A stretch of 5,847 nucleotides of DNA, from the NCBI GenBank assembly GCA_937890245.1, contig CALACF010000264.1, positions 1 to 5,847 on the forward strand, read 5' to 3'. The notes under the pieces were generated by a model. It was given only the letters and a program-made list of their open reading frames with translations, was not told where the DNA came from and ran no database searches. Of the stretch, positions 1-5,847 are shown piece by piece (positions within the stretch are counted from its first letter, which is position 1; the number at the start of each line of letters is the position of its first letter). The DNA comes from an uncultured Flavobacteriales bacterium (GTDB lineage Bacteria > Bacteroidota > Bacteroidia > Flavobacteriales_D > Sanyastnellaceae). Both the position numbers and the translations under genes were made by a program.

Positions 1-2400
1 GACGTTCCGATGGCCCCGCAGGCGACTGCCAAGAGCTTTCTTCAGGGCAAGGAAGTCGCGCAGGAATTTGGCTTTCCGATCTGCATTCGACCGTCGTTCA
101 CCTTGGGTGGCGCGGGCGCAAGCATCGTTCACAACGCCGAGGATTTCGACAAGCTCTTAACGCGCGGACTCCACAGTTCGCCTATCCACGAGGTGATGCT
201 CGACAAGGCATTGCTCGGTTGGAAGGAGTACGAACTCGAGTTGTTGCGCGATGCAAATGACAACGTGATCATCATCTGTTCGATTGAGAACTTTGACCCC
301 ATGGGCATTCATACGGGGGATAGTATCACTGTGGCACCGGCGATGACCTTGAGTGACACGGCGTTTCAACGCATGCGTGACATGGCGATACGGATGATGC
401 GGTCCATCGGCGATTTTGCCGGTGGTTGCAATGTGCAATTTGCCGTGAGCCCCGATGCGGAGGAAAAGATCATCGCCATCGAAATCAACCCCCGGGTGAG
501 CCGATCTTCTGCGCTTGCCTCCAAGGCGACGGGCTATCCGATCGCAAAGATTTCGGCCAAATTGGCCATCGGATACCATCTCGATGAGCTGAAGAACCCA
601 ATCACTGGGACGACGAGCGCGTTTTTCGAGCCGACGCTCGATTACGTAATCGTGAAGATCCCGCGGTGGAATTTCGACAAGTTTGAGGGTGCCGATCGCC
701 GATTGGGCTTGCAGATGAAGTCCGTGGGCGAGGTCATGGGCATCGGCCGCAGCTTCCAAGAGGCCTTGCAGAAAGCATGTCAGTCACTTGAGATCAAACG
801 AAATGGATTGGGCGCTGACGCAAAGGAGTTGCGAGACCAAGATGTAATTCTGCATTCGTTGAGCAACCCGTCGTGGAACCGCCTGTTCCACATTTATGAC
901 GCATTTAAACTAGGCATACCGCTTTCAACAATCCACGAACGCACCCAGATCGACCCTTGGTTCTTGTGGCAGATTGAGGATCTGCTTGAGGTGGAAAAGC
1001 GAATTGGCGCCAACCAGGTGGACGGGATCTCGCGTGAATTGCTTCTCGAAGCGAAGCAGAAGGGGTATGCTGACCGGCAGATTGCGCATCTGTTGGGATG
1101 TCTCGAAAGCGAGGTCTACGCGCAGCGGGAGGAGCTTGGTGTTTCACGAACGTACCGGCTGGTGGACACATGTGCCGCTGAGTTTCAGGCCAAAACGCCG
1201 TACTACTACAGCACATTCGGAGAGCGAAATGAAAGCGTTCGCAGCGACCGCAAGAAGGTGGTCATTTTGGGCAGTGGCCCGAACCGGATTGGCCAGGGCA
1301 TCGAGTTTGATTATTGCTGCGTGCACGGTGTGATTGCCGCGCGTGATGCGGGGTACGAGACGATCATGATCAACTGCAACCCGGAGACGGTTTCGACGGA
1401 CAGCGATACGGCGGATAAGCTATATTTCGAGCCCGTTTTCTGGGAGCATATCTACGATATCATCCGGCATGAGCAGCCCGAGGGCGTGATTGTGCAGCTC
1501 GGTGGACAGACCGCTTTGAAGTTGGCCGAAAAGCTTGAGCGATACGGAATCAAGGTGCTGGGCACGAGTTACAAGGCCCTCGATATGGCAGAGGACCGCG
1601 GCCAATTCTCGAGCTTGCTCGCAAAAATGGGTGTGCCATATCCCAAGTTTGGCTCGGTCAATACAGCCGAGGAGGCCGTTGAACTTTCGCGCACCCTGGG
1701 CTTCCCTCTACTGGTCCGCCCGAGCTACGTGCTGGGTGGCCAACGCATGAAAATTGTGATCAACGAAGATGAACTCGAGCACCATGTGGTGGAGATTCTT
1801 CGTGAGATGCCGGGCAACAACATCCTGCTGGATCATTTTCTCGAAGGAGCGATTGAGTGCGAAGCAGACGCGATATGTGACGGCGAGAATGTTTACATCA
1901 TCGGGGTCATGCAACATATTGAGCCTGCGGGGATCCACTCTGGCGACTCGTACGCCGTTTTGCCTCCTTACAACTTAGGCGATTTGGTCCTTGAGCAGAT
2001 TGAGGAAATTACCAAGCGGGTGGCGATTGAGCTCGAAACGGTGGGCCTGATCAACATGCAATTTGCGGTGAAGGATGATGAGGTTTTGGTCATTGAGGCC
2101 AATCCCAGAGCGTCTCGAACCGTTCCCTTCATTGCCAAGGCCTACCAAGAACCTTACGTGCAGTACGCGACGCAGGTCATGCTGGGCCACAAGAAGGTTA
2201 CGGACTTCGATTTCAAACCGACCCGCACGGGGTACGCAGTAAAGATACCGGTGTTCAGCTACGAGAAGTTCCCGGAAGTAAACAAGGAGCTCGGACCTGA
2301 GATGAAATCCACGGGCGAGGGCATCCGCTTCATCAAGGATTTGCGCGATCCGTTTTTCCGCAAGGTGTATTCCGAGCGCAACTTGTACTTGAGCAAGTAG
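1..2400 (+). CDS. carB: Carbamoyl-phosphate synthase large subunit, 5'-truncated by window edge
   Basis: CarB uses two ATP, bicarbonate and ammonia (delivered by CarA from glutamine) to make carbamoyl phosphate for pyrimidine and arginine synthesis in the cytoplasm. The frame is open from base 1; the first ATG at base 10 is internal. By remembered alignment to E. coli CarB, codon 1 lies near residue 140, so about 140 codons are missing. The first ATP-grasp half shows IRPSFTLGG (codons 29-37), MGIHTGDS with H104 (E. coli H243), Q146 (Q285) and the IEINPRVSRSSA block from codon 160. A helical oligomerisation region follows. The second half begins near GPNRIGQGIEFDYCC (about codon 425) and has VRPSYVLGG (R573), H646, Q687 and EANPR (E699, N701), matching E. 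coli R715, H788, Q829 and E841/N843. Both active sites therefore look intact as far as visible. The protein ends with DPFFRKVYSERNLYLSK and lacks the roughly 135-residue MGS-like allosteric domain, which I recall as normal for Bacteroidota (about 940 residues in all). Identification is near certain. Confidence 0.97.
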   Translation, partial: DVPMAPQATAKSFLQGKEVAQEFGFPICIRPSFTLGGAGASIVHNAEDFDKLLTRGLHSSPIHEVMLDKALLGWKEYELELLRDANDNVIIICSIENFDPMGIHTGDSITVAPAMTLSDTAFQRMRDMAIRMMRSIGDFAGGCNVQFAVSPDAEEKIIAIEINPRVSRSSALASKATGYPIAKISAKLAIGYHLDELKNPITGTTSAFFEPTLDYVIVKIPRWNFDKFEGADRRLGLQMKSVGEVMGIGRSFQEALQKACQSLEIKRNGLGADAKELRDQDVILHSLSNPSWNRLFHIYDAFKLGIPLSTIHERTQIDPWFLWQIEDLLEVEKRIGANQVDGISRELLLEAKQKGYADRQIAHLLGCLESEVYAQREELGVSRTYRLVDTCAAEFQAKTPYYYSTFGERNESVRSDRKKVVILGSGPNRIGQGIEFDYCCVHGVIAARDAGYETIMINCNPETVSTDSDTADKLYFEPVFWEHIYDIIRHEQPEGVIVQLGGQTALKLAEKLERYGIKVLGTSYKALDMAEDRGQFSSLLAKMGVPYPKFGSVNTAEEAVELSRTLGFPLLVRPSYVLGGQRMKIVINEDELEHHVVEILREMPGNNILLDHFLEGAIECEADAICDGENVYIIGVMQHIEPAGIHSGDSYAVLPPYNLGDLVLEQIEEITKRVAIELETVGLINMQFAVKDDEVLVIEANPRASRTVPFIAKAYQEPYVQYATQVMLGHKKVTDFDFKPTRTGYAVKIPVFSYEKFPEVNKELGPEMKSTGEGIRFIKDLRDPFFRKVYSERNLYLSK

Positions 2401-2419
2401 ACTTCGCGACGTAAATTTC
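2389..2419 (+). promoter_or_regulatory. Candidate Bacteroidota-type promoter for the DUF4834 gene
   Basis: TTG at 2389-2391, inside the last codons of carB, is followed after 20 bases by TAAATTTC at 2412-2419. The Bacteroidota vegetative consensus is roughly TTG, about 19 bases, then TAnnTTTG; here the final G is C. The -7 element ends 7 bases before the ATG at 2427, so the transcript would start at or within a few bases of the start codon. There is no Shine-Dalgarno sequence in the gap. This rests on motif match alone and short motifs of this kind occur by chance. Confidence 0.4.
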
Positions 2420-2426
2420 TAGCATC

Positions 2427-2645
2427 ATGGCGATTGGAGTTTTTCGAACATTGGCGGCAATTGTGCTGGCCTGGTATGTGTTTCGCTACTTGAATAAATG
2501 GGCGGCGCGGCAGGATCAGCGTCAGGGTCAGCAGCGCGACGGTGGCGGACGTGGCCCCGCTTCGTCGTCGTCTGCGAAGGGTCGCAAGCCGTCGGATACC
2601 GATTTGGGCGAATACGTAGATTACGAAGAGTTCGACGAGGATTGA
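2427..2645 (+). CDS. DUF4834 family small membrane protein
   Basis: The product is 72 residues. Residues about 5-21 (VFRTLAAIVLAWYVFRY) form one N-terminal membrane segment. A basic, Gln/Gly/Ser-rich, probably disordered stretch follows (about residues 24-55), then the acidic end GEYVDYEEFDED (61-72). This layout, and especially the GEYVD[FY]EE tail, is the signature of the Bacteroidota family DUF4834. The function is unknown; a single-pass inner-membrane protein with a cytoplasmic tail is an inference from the positive charges after the helix. The ATG at 2427 puts the hydrophobic segment at the usual place, and no upstream ribosome binding site is visible. The gene lies 26 bases after carB and 51 bases before yfhO. 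In Bacteroidota genomes, members of this family are often next to other housekeeping genes, so the position suggests no specific role. The linker here is shorter than in many relatives I recall. Confidence 0.88.
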   Translation: MAIGVFRTLAAIVLAWYVFRYLNKWAARQDQRQGQQRDGGGRGPASSSSAKGRKPSDTDLGEYVDYEEFDED

Positions 2646-2661
2646 TCGTGACGATGTGCTG

Positions 2662-2690
2662 TTGCTGGGTCGGCTGCCGGTGCTAATTTG
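2662..2690 (+). promoter_or_regulatory. Candidate Bacteroidota-type promoter for the yfhO gene
   Basis: TTG at 2662-2664 is separated by exactly 19 bases from TAATTTG at 2684-2690, close to the Bacteroidota pattern TTG, about 19 bases, TAnnTTTG, but one T short. The -7 element ends 6 bases before the ATG at 2697, predicting a start of transcription at or next to the start codon. The geometry nearly repeats that of the candidate promoter ahead of the preceding gene, which strengthens both. The evidence is sequence pattern only. Confidence 0.45.
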
Positions 2691-2696
2691 CTGGCC

Positions 2697-5249
2697 ATGT
2701 CGATTTCTTCCTCAGGGTTTGTTTCCGCTCAGCTCCGAAAGCTTCTCCCGCATTTGATTGCATTGTTTGCCATGGCACTTGTGGCCATTGCGTTTTATCC
2801 GCGCGCCTTTTTTGACGGCGAGCGGAACAAGATGGGCGACATTGAACATTACATCGCGACATCGAAGGAGGTCAAGGACTGGCAGCAGAAGCACGGGCAG
2901 CAAATCCTGTGGTCGGACAATATGTTTGGTGGCATGCCCACCTTTCAAATGGGTGCCGGCGCTGACTTTAAGGCGCCCAACTTGATCGAGAACGTGGTGA
3001 CCCTGAAGTTTCCGCGGCCGATCAACACCTTGTGGTTGGCGATGCTCTCGGCGTATATCTTGGCTTTGGTCCTAGGTTGCAGCCCTTGGATCGCATTGCT
3101 GGTCGCCATCGGCTATGGTCTATCGAGTATCAACATCTTGTTTTTGTCGGCCGGCCACGCGGCAAAAGTTCGCGCGATTGCTACGATGCCTGGCGTGTTG
3201 GCGGGCATTCTCTTTGCGTACCGCCGAAACTTATGGAGGGGTGCGGCCCTTGCGCTGGGCTTCACCACCATGCACATCGCGGCCAATCACCCGCAGATGT
3301 CGTACTACCTGTTGTACCTCTTGGTCGGGGTTGCCGTGGTGGAGGGCGTTCGCTTGTGGGGTGCCGGGGCGTTCGTTAAATTTTTGAAGACCAGTGTGGT
3401 TCTCGCTGTGGCCGGCGTACTCGCCTTGCTGCCAAGTGCCGCGGTATTGGCCCCCACAGCTGAATACATGCCGCAGACCACCCGGGGCGAGGCCATCCTG
3501 AGCACGGCAGAGGCCATCGGCCCGGAGCACAGCGGCTTGGACAAGGACTACATCTTGCAGTATTCCATCGCGAAAGGGGAGTGGCTCAGCCTTTTGGTTC
3601 CCGACATCAAGGGCGGTGCGAGCGGATACTATTGGGGTGAGCAGCTCTTTTCGGGCGGCGCATTTTACTTGGGCGCGTTGCTGTTTTCGCTCTTCCTGAT
3701 GTCGCTTGTGTTGATGCGTGACCGGCTGCGCTGGGTGTTTTTGGCGGTCGGCGGGTTGGCCATCGTACTATCGTGGCGGGACGCTTCTTGGTTGACGGAT
3801 TTCTTCCTGGATGCTGTGCCTGGTTTTGCCAAGTTCCGCGACACAAAAATGATGCTCGTCGTGATCCAAGTGATGGTCGTAGTGGGCGTGGGGAGCTTGC
3901 TCAGAGATGCTTCGAACGGGCTCATAGATTGGGGCAAGAAGCTTTGGATTGTCGCTGCAGCTCCGGCTTTCATGCTGATGCTGTTTTACATCCTTCCCGA
4001 GCTGTTTTTCAGCTTTGAGAGCACAATTCGTCCGGACCGGGCCATTGAGCAGGTGGGCATGGGTCAAGCGTTGAAGGAGCGTTTGGAGATTTTCAGATCG
4101 GACACGCTCCGTAGTTTTTTCTTCTCGCTACTGGCCGGCGCGGGCTTGCTTGCAGTGGTGCGTCTGCGGGGGAATACGCTGGCATCCTCGCGCGCTGTCA
4201 TCGCGGTGATTTTGGGACTTTCCATTTTTTCGACCGTCGACCTTTTTCAGGTTGACCGCCGCTACCAATCGAAGGACAAGGGGTGGATCGAACATTTTGA
4301 CTACATGTACCCCTTCGCGCCGACGGAGGCTGATCTCGCGATTTATACCAATGAAACCCAGGGCGATCCCAGCCTACTTGCCTCCATTGCGACAGACTTG
4401 GCATTGGCCAAGGATGCCTACGGAGAGCGCTTGGGCCGCAATGAATTTGAAAAGTTCAAAGCGGCTTCCGAGTTTGCCTCACTCAAGGAGCAGCGCCACT
4501 ACCGCGTGTTGGATATTCGGGGGGCCTTCAGCGATGCGCGCACCTGCTATTTCCATCGCAACATCGGCGGCTACCACGGCGCGAAACTCCGCCGCTATCA
4601 GGACCTGATCGAACACCTTCTAACGCCTGAGCAAGATGCGTTCCGGCGCGCAGCCAATGGCGGCGGAGATATCCAAGTAGCCTTGGCCGACATGCAGCTG
4701 CACAGCATGTTGAACATGAAGTACTTGGTTTTTGACGGCCAGAAAGCTCCGCTGCTGAATGCATCAGCACTTGGGCCCGCTTGGTTTGCGACTTCGCTTG
4801 AACTCGCAAGCGATCCCGACGACGAGATGGCCCGTCTCAAGCAGTTGGCCGATGCCCGCCATGCGATCGTGCCGGCGGAATTTTCAGCTGCTGTGGAAGG
4901 CCTGACGTTGGGGGGAGGCGATGTGACGCTGGAACGATATGTGCCCGATGCGCCGGTCTACCGCTGCAATTCATCAACGGGGGGACTGCTTGTCTTCTCC
5001 GAGGTGCATTACGATGGGGGCTGGTCGTTGACAGTTGATGGGGAGCCTGCGGAATTGTTGCGCGTGAACTACCTCTTGCGCGCGGTGGTCGTTCCGCCTG
5101 GCGCGCATGAAGTCGCGATGAAGTTCACGTCTAAGATGTTTACGCGCGGCAACCAGGCCGCCACGTTCGGTGGACTGCTCGTGCTGTTGTTGCTTGCGCT
5201 GGCGATCGGTTTGGCGCTACGGGAGCAGTGGACCTCGGCCAAGGTCTAA
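2697..5249 (+). CDS. YfhO-family polytopic membrane protein
   Basis: The 850-residue product has the hallmarks of the large Bacteroidota YfhO proteins. A first membrane helix (about 17-35) is followed by an outside loop with GDIEHY (47-52) and SDNMFGGMPTFQ (73-84). About 12 further helices lie between 111 and 517, with GHAAKVRAIATMPG (153-166), NHPQMSYY (197-204), GEWLSLLVPDIKGG (294-307) and FRDTKMM (380-386). A large probably extracytoplasmic domain (about 520-820) carries HYRVLD (601-606), FHRNIGGYHGAKLRRYQ (619-635), LNMKYLVF (672-679) and NYLLRAVVVPPG (791-802). A last helix spans about 825-841. In B. subtilis YfhO is needed for lipoteichoic-acid glycosylation and the fold resembles GT-C glycosyltransferases. 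Bacteroidota lack lipoteichoic acid, so the substrate here is unknown. The ATG at 2697 is preferred over an in-frame TTG at 2688, which lies inside the candidate -7 element; a stop at 2649-2651 rules out longer forms. The 3' end overlaps the convergent DCC gene. Confidence 0.93.
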   Translation: MSISSSGFVSAQLRKLLPHLIALFAMALVAIAFYPRAFFDGERNKMGDIEHYIATSKEVKDWQQKHGQQILWSDNMFGGMPTFQMGAGADFKAPNLIENVVTLKFPRPINTLWLAMLSAYILALVLGCSPWIALLVAIGYGLSSINILFLSAGHAAKVRAIATMPGVLAGILFAYRRNLWRGAALALGFTTMHIAANHPQMSYYLLYLLVGVAVVEGVRLWGAGAFVKFLKTSVVLAVAGVLALLPSAAVLAPTAEYMPQTTRGEAILSTAEAIGPEHSGLDKDYILQYSIAKGEWLSLLVPDIKGGASGYYWGEQLFSGGAFYLGALLFSLFLMSLVLMRDRLRWVFLAVGGLAIVLSWRDASWLTDFFLDAVPGFAKFRDTKMMLVVIQVMVVVGVGSLLRDASNGLIDWGKKLWIVAAAPAFMLMLFYILPELFFSFESTIRPDRAIEQVGMGQALKERLEIFRSDTLRSFFFSLLAGAGLLAVVRLRGNTLASSRAVIAVILGLSIFSTVDLFQVDRRYQSKDKGWIEHFDYMYPFAPTEADLAIYTNETQGDPSLLASIATDLALAKDAYGERLGRNEFEKFKAASEFASLKEQRHYRVLDIRGAFSDARTCYFHRNIGGYHGAKLRRYQDLIEHLLTPEQDAFRRAANGGGDIQVALADMQLHSMLNMKYLVFDGQKAPLLNASALGPAWFATSLELASDPDDEMARLKQLADARHAIVPAEFSAAVEGLTLGGGDVTLERYVPDAPVYRCNSSTGGLLVFSEVHYDGGWSLTVDGEPAELLRVNYLLRAVVVPPGAHEVAMKFTSKMFTRGNQAATFGGLLVLLLLALAIGLALREQWTSAKV

Positions 5250-5591
5250 AGGGCAGTCCGCTGGAATGCTGCGGCTGCGCCGTGCCGCGACAAATCGATA
5301 GGCCCGCCCGCGCACCTGCTGCGGTATTGCGCGAAGAAGCCTGGCCGTTTTGACACGCCCCGTCGCTTCAAGCGCGGCAATCACCGCGTGGTCTTCACGC
5401 AAGAATTGCTGGCCGTCCCAGAGTACGACGCTTTGTTCCTCGGCATTTACGCCCAAGAGAGTTGCCGTCGTGCCCTGGAGTGGAGCCAGCCACAAGCCAT
5501 GTTCTGTCGATTGAATATTTCCGATCAACCATCGAACACTGCGCCTGCACAACCCGCATTGGCCGTCAAAAAAGAGCACGGGATACGGCAC
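5217..5591 (-). CDS. DCC-family (DUF393) putative thiol-disulfide oxidoreductase
   Basis: The product, read from GTG at 5591, is 124 residues. It opens with a hydrophobic strand and the family motif FFDGQCGLC, giving D9, C12 and C15 (the DxxCxxC pattern that names the DCC family). It continues with PLQG (37-40), a VVLWDGQQFLRED stretch (55-67), a helical ALEATGRVKTARLLRAIP region, and the family-typical YRFVAARR (98-105) plus a late cysteine, C113. The usual YRWFG-like segment after YRFVAARR is degenerate (SRSIPAD), but the length is close to the family's. DCC proteins are predicted redox enzymes; the substrate is unknown. GTG at 5591 is chosen because it starts just before the conserved strand and 16 bases after the upstream stop. 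An ATG at 5660 would add 23 Ser/Pro/Thr-rich residues and overlap the upstream gene by 53 bases. The ATGA at 5611-5608 is out of frame. The 3' end overlaps yfhO by 33 bases. Confidence 0.85.
   Translation of the reverse strand: MPYPVLFFDGQCGLCRRSVRWLIGNIQSTEHGLWLAPLQGTTATLLGVNAEEQSVVLWDGQQFLREDHAVIAALEATGRVKTARLLRAIPQQVRGRAYRFVAARRSRSIPADCPLDLGRGPLLP
5229..5248. terminator. Weak inverted repeat in the convergent overlap, possible two-way transcription stop
   Basis: TGGACCT at 5229-5235 can pair with AGGTCTA at 5242-5248 (one G-T pair) around a six-base loop. It lies within the last codons of both yfhO and the DCC gene, where a shared terminator would be expected. There is no T-run after the stem on either strand, so it is not a standard intrinsic terminator, and a stem this short can arise by chance. 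Confidence 0.15.
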
Positions 5592-5607
5592 CGATGCAGG
5601 TGCGCCA

Positions 5608-5784
5608 TCATGGGACGGTTGGCGTGTTGAGCTTGTCGAGGCTGGCGGCGATTTCTTCATCGGTCAAACTGTGCGACTTGAGATAGCCCGAAAGGTAAGT
5701 CTCGTAGGCCGCTAGATCGAAATGCCCGTCTTCGCAAAATAGATGAAGTGGCACTTTGTATGTGCTGTAGTTTAGCCGCTTCAT
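5608..5784 (-). CDS. Small protein of unknown function upstream of the DCC gene
   Basis: I do not recognise this 58-residue product. It starts MKRLNYSTYKVPLHLF, has one cysteine (C17), a central Tyr-rich helical stretch (AAYETYLSGYLKS, 25-37), then an acidic TDEEIAASLDKLN helix (41-53). There is no signal peptide or membrane segment, so it is probably a soluble cytoplasmic protein. The regular alternation of hydrophobic and polar residues and the lack of low complexity make it look like a real gene, not a chance frame. The ATG at 5784 is preferred to a GTG two codons upstream (5790); an in-frame TAG lies shortly before. GAGG sits directly against the ATG, too close for an ideal ribosome binding site. 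It ends 16 bases before the GTG of the DCC gene, with no promoter visible between them, so the two are probably co-transcribed. A role linked to the DCC protein is only an inference from position. Confidence 0.6.
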   Translation of the reverse strand: MKRLNYSTYKVPLHLFCEDGHFDLAAYETYLSGYLKSHSLTDEEIAASLDKLNTPTVP

Positions 5785-5847
5785 CCTCACGGAGTCTGTC
5801 TATGCCAATCCTTAGTTCGAATCAACCCACGTTCTGGTGGGATCGCG
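5785..5847. other. Right-edge segment of uncertain content
   Basis: These 63 bases lie upstream of the 58-residue minus-strand gene and run off the window. Three readings compete. On the plus strand, an ATG at 5802 opens a frame that stays open to the edge (15 codons) and has GGAG at 5791-5794, seven bases before it. On the minus strand, one frame is open from the edge to a TGA at 5789-5787, two bases before the ATG at 5784. A second minus frame is open to a TAA at 5814-5812. CCCAC (5826-5830) and GTGGG (5837-5841) form a short inverted repeat. None of these is long enough to decide. Confidence 0.3.

Noticed and set aside
157..759. A 200-codon open frame on the minus strand within carB
   Set aside because: It lies wholly antisense to conserved CarB active-site sequence. 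It is rich in His, Arg and Asp as expected for the complement of GC-rich codons, and resembles no family.
974..1333. A 119-codon plus-strand frame, and an overlapping minus-strand frame at 905-1216, inside carB
   Set aside because: Both are out-of-frame readings of the conserved oligomerisation and second synthetase region; they are Arg/Ser-rich and without domain features.
2498..2686. A 62-codon plus-strand frame overlapping the DUF4834 gene
   Set aside because: The in-frame competitor has a recognisable membrane segment and the GEYVD tail. This frame gives Arg/Gly-rich sequence with no family features.
2688..2696. TTG at 2688 as the start of YfhO
   Set aside because: It adds only three residues, falls inside the candidate -7 element, and a normal ATG follows at 2697.
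5592..5660. ATG at 5660 as the start of the DCC protein
   Set aside because: The extra 23 residues are Ser/Pro/Thr-rich and unlike the family N-terminus, and they would overlap the upstream gene by 53 bases.
5388..5686. Plus-strand open frames opposite the DCC and small genes (5388-5630, 5462-5686)
   Set aside because: They are antisense to a recognisable DxxCxxC protein and show no family signature of their own.
5815..5823. GTTCGAATC, which resembles a tRNA T-loop
   Set aside because: The flanking bases do not form a T-stem (only two of five pairs), and no acceptor, anticodon or D-arm is present around it.

Overview
The window is an ordinary core-genome stretch, most likely from a GC-rich member of the Bacteroidota (Flavobacteriales-like). 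Four things support this. CarB ends right after its second synthetase half, without the MGS-like allosteric domain, and carries the C-terminal tail usual in Bacteroidota. It is followed by a DUF4834 protein ending in GEYVDYEEFDED, a family I know only from Bacteroidota. Next comes a long Bacteroidota-type YfhO membrane protein. Finally, start codons lack clear Shine-Dalgarno sequences but have Bacteroidota-like -33/-7 promoter elements just upstream. The base composition (mid-50s % GC by eye) is high for the phylum. No taxon below this level can be read from the sequence.

Layout: bases 1-2400 (+) are the 3' part of carB, with about 140 N-terminal codons outside the window. Bases 2427-2645 (+) encode a 72-residue DUF4834 protein, and 2697-5249 (+) an 850-residue YfhO-family protein. 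On the opposite strand, transcribed toward yfhO, are a 58-residue protein of unknown function (5784-5608) and a DCC-family (DUF393) putative thiol-disulfide oxidoreductase (5591-5217). The last codons of the DCC gene overlap the last codons of yfhO by 33 bases. The remaining 63 bases at the right edge are ambiguous. No gene-free stretch exceeds 300 bases.

The genes do not form one pathway. CarB makes carbamoyl phosphate for pyrimidine and arginine synthesis. DUF4834 and YfhO are membrane proteins of poorly known role, and the DCC protein is probably a redox enzyme. The two genes after carB each have a candidate promoter whose -7 element ends 6-7 bases before the ATG, so both may give leaderless or nearly leaderless mRNAs independently of carB. 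The two minus-strand genes look like a translationally linked pair. I see no mobile element, CRISPR array, RNA gene, phage or defence system, and no convincing novel system. The findings are modest points about start-site architecture, gene overlap and unknown proteins.
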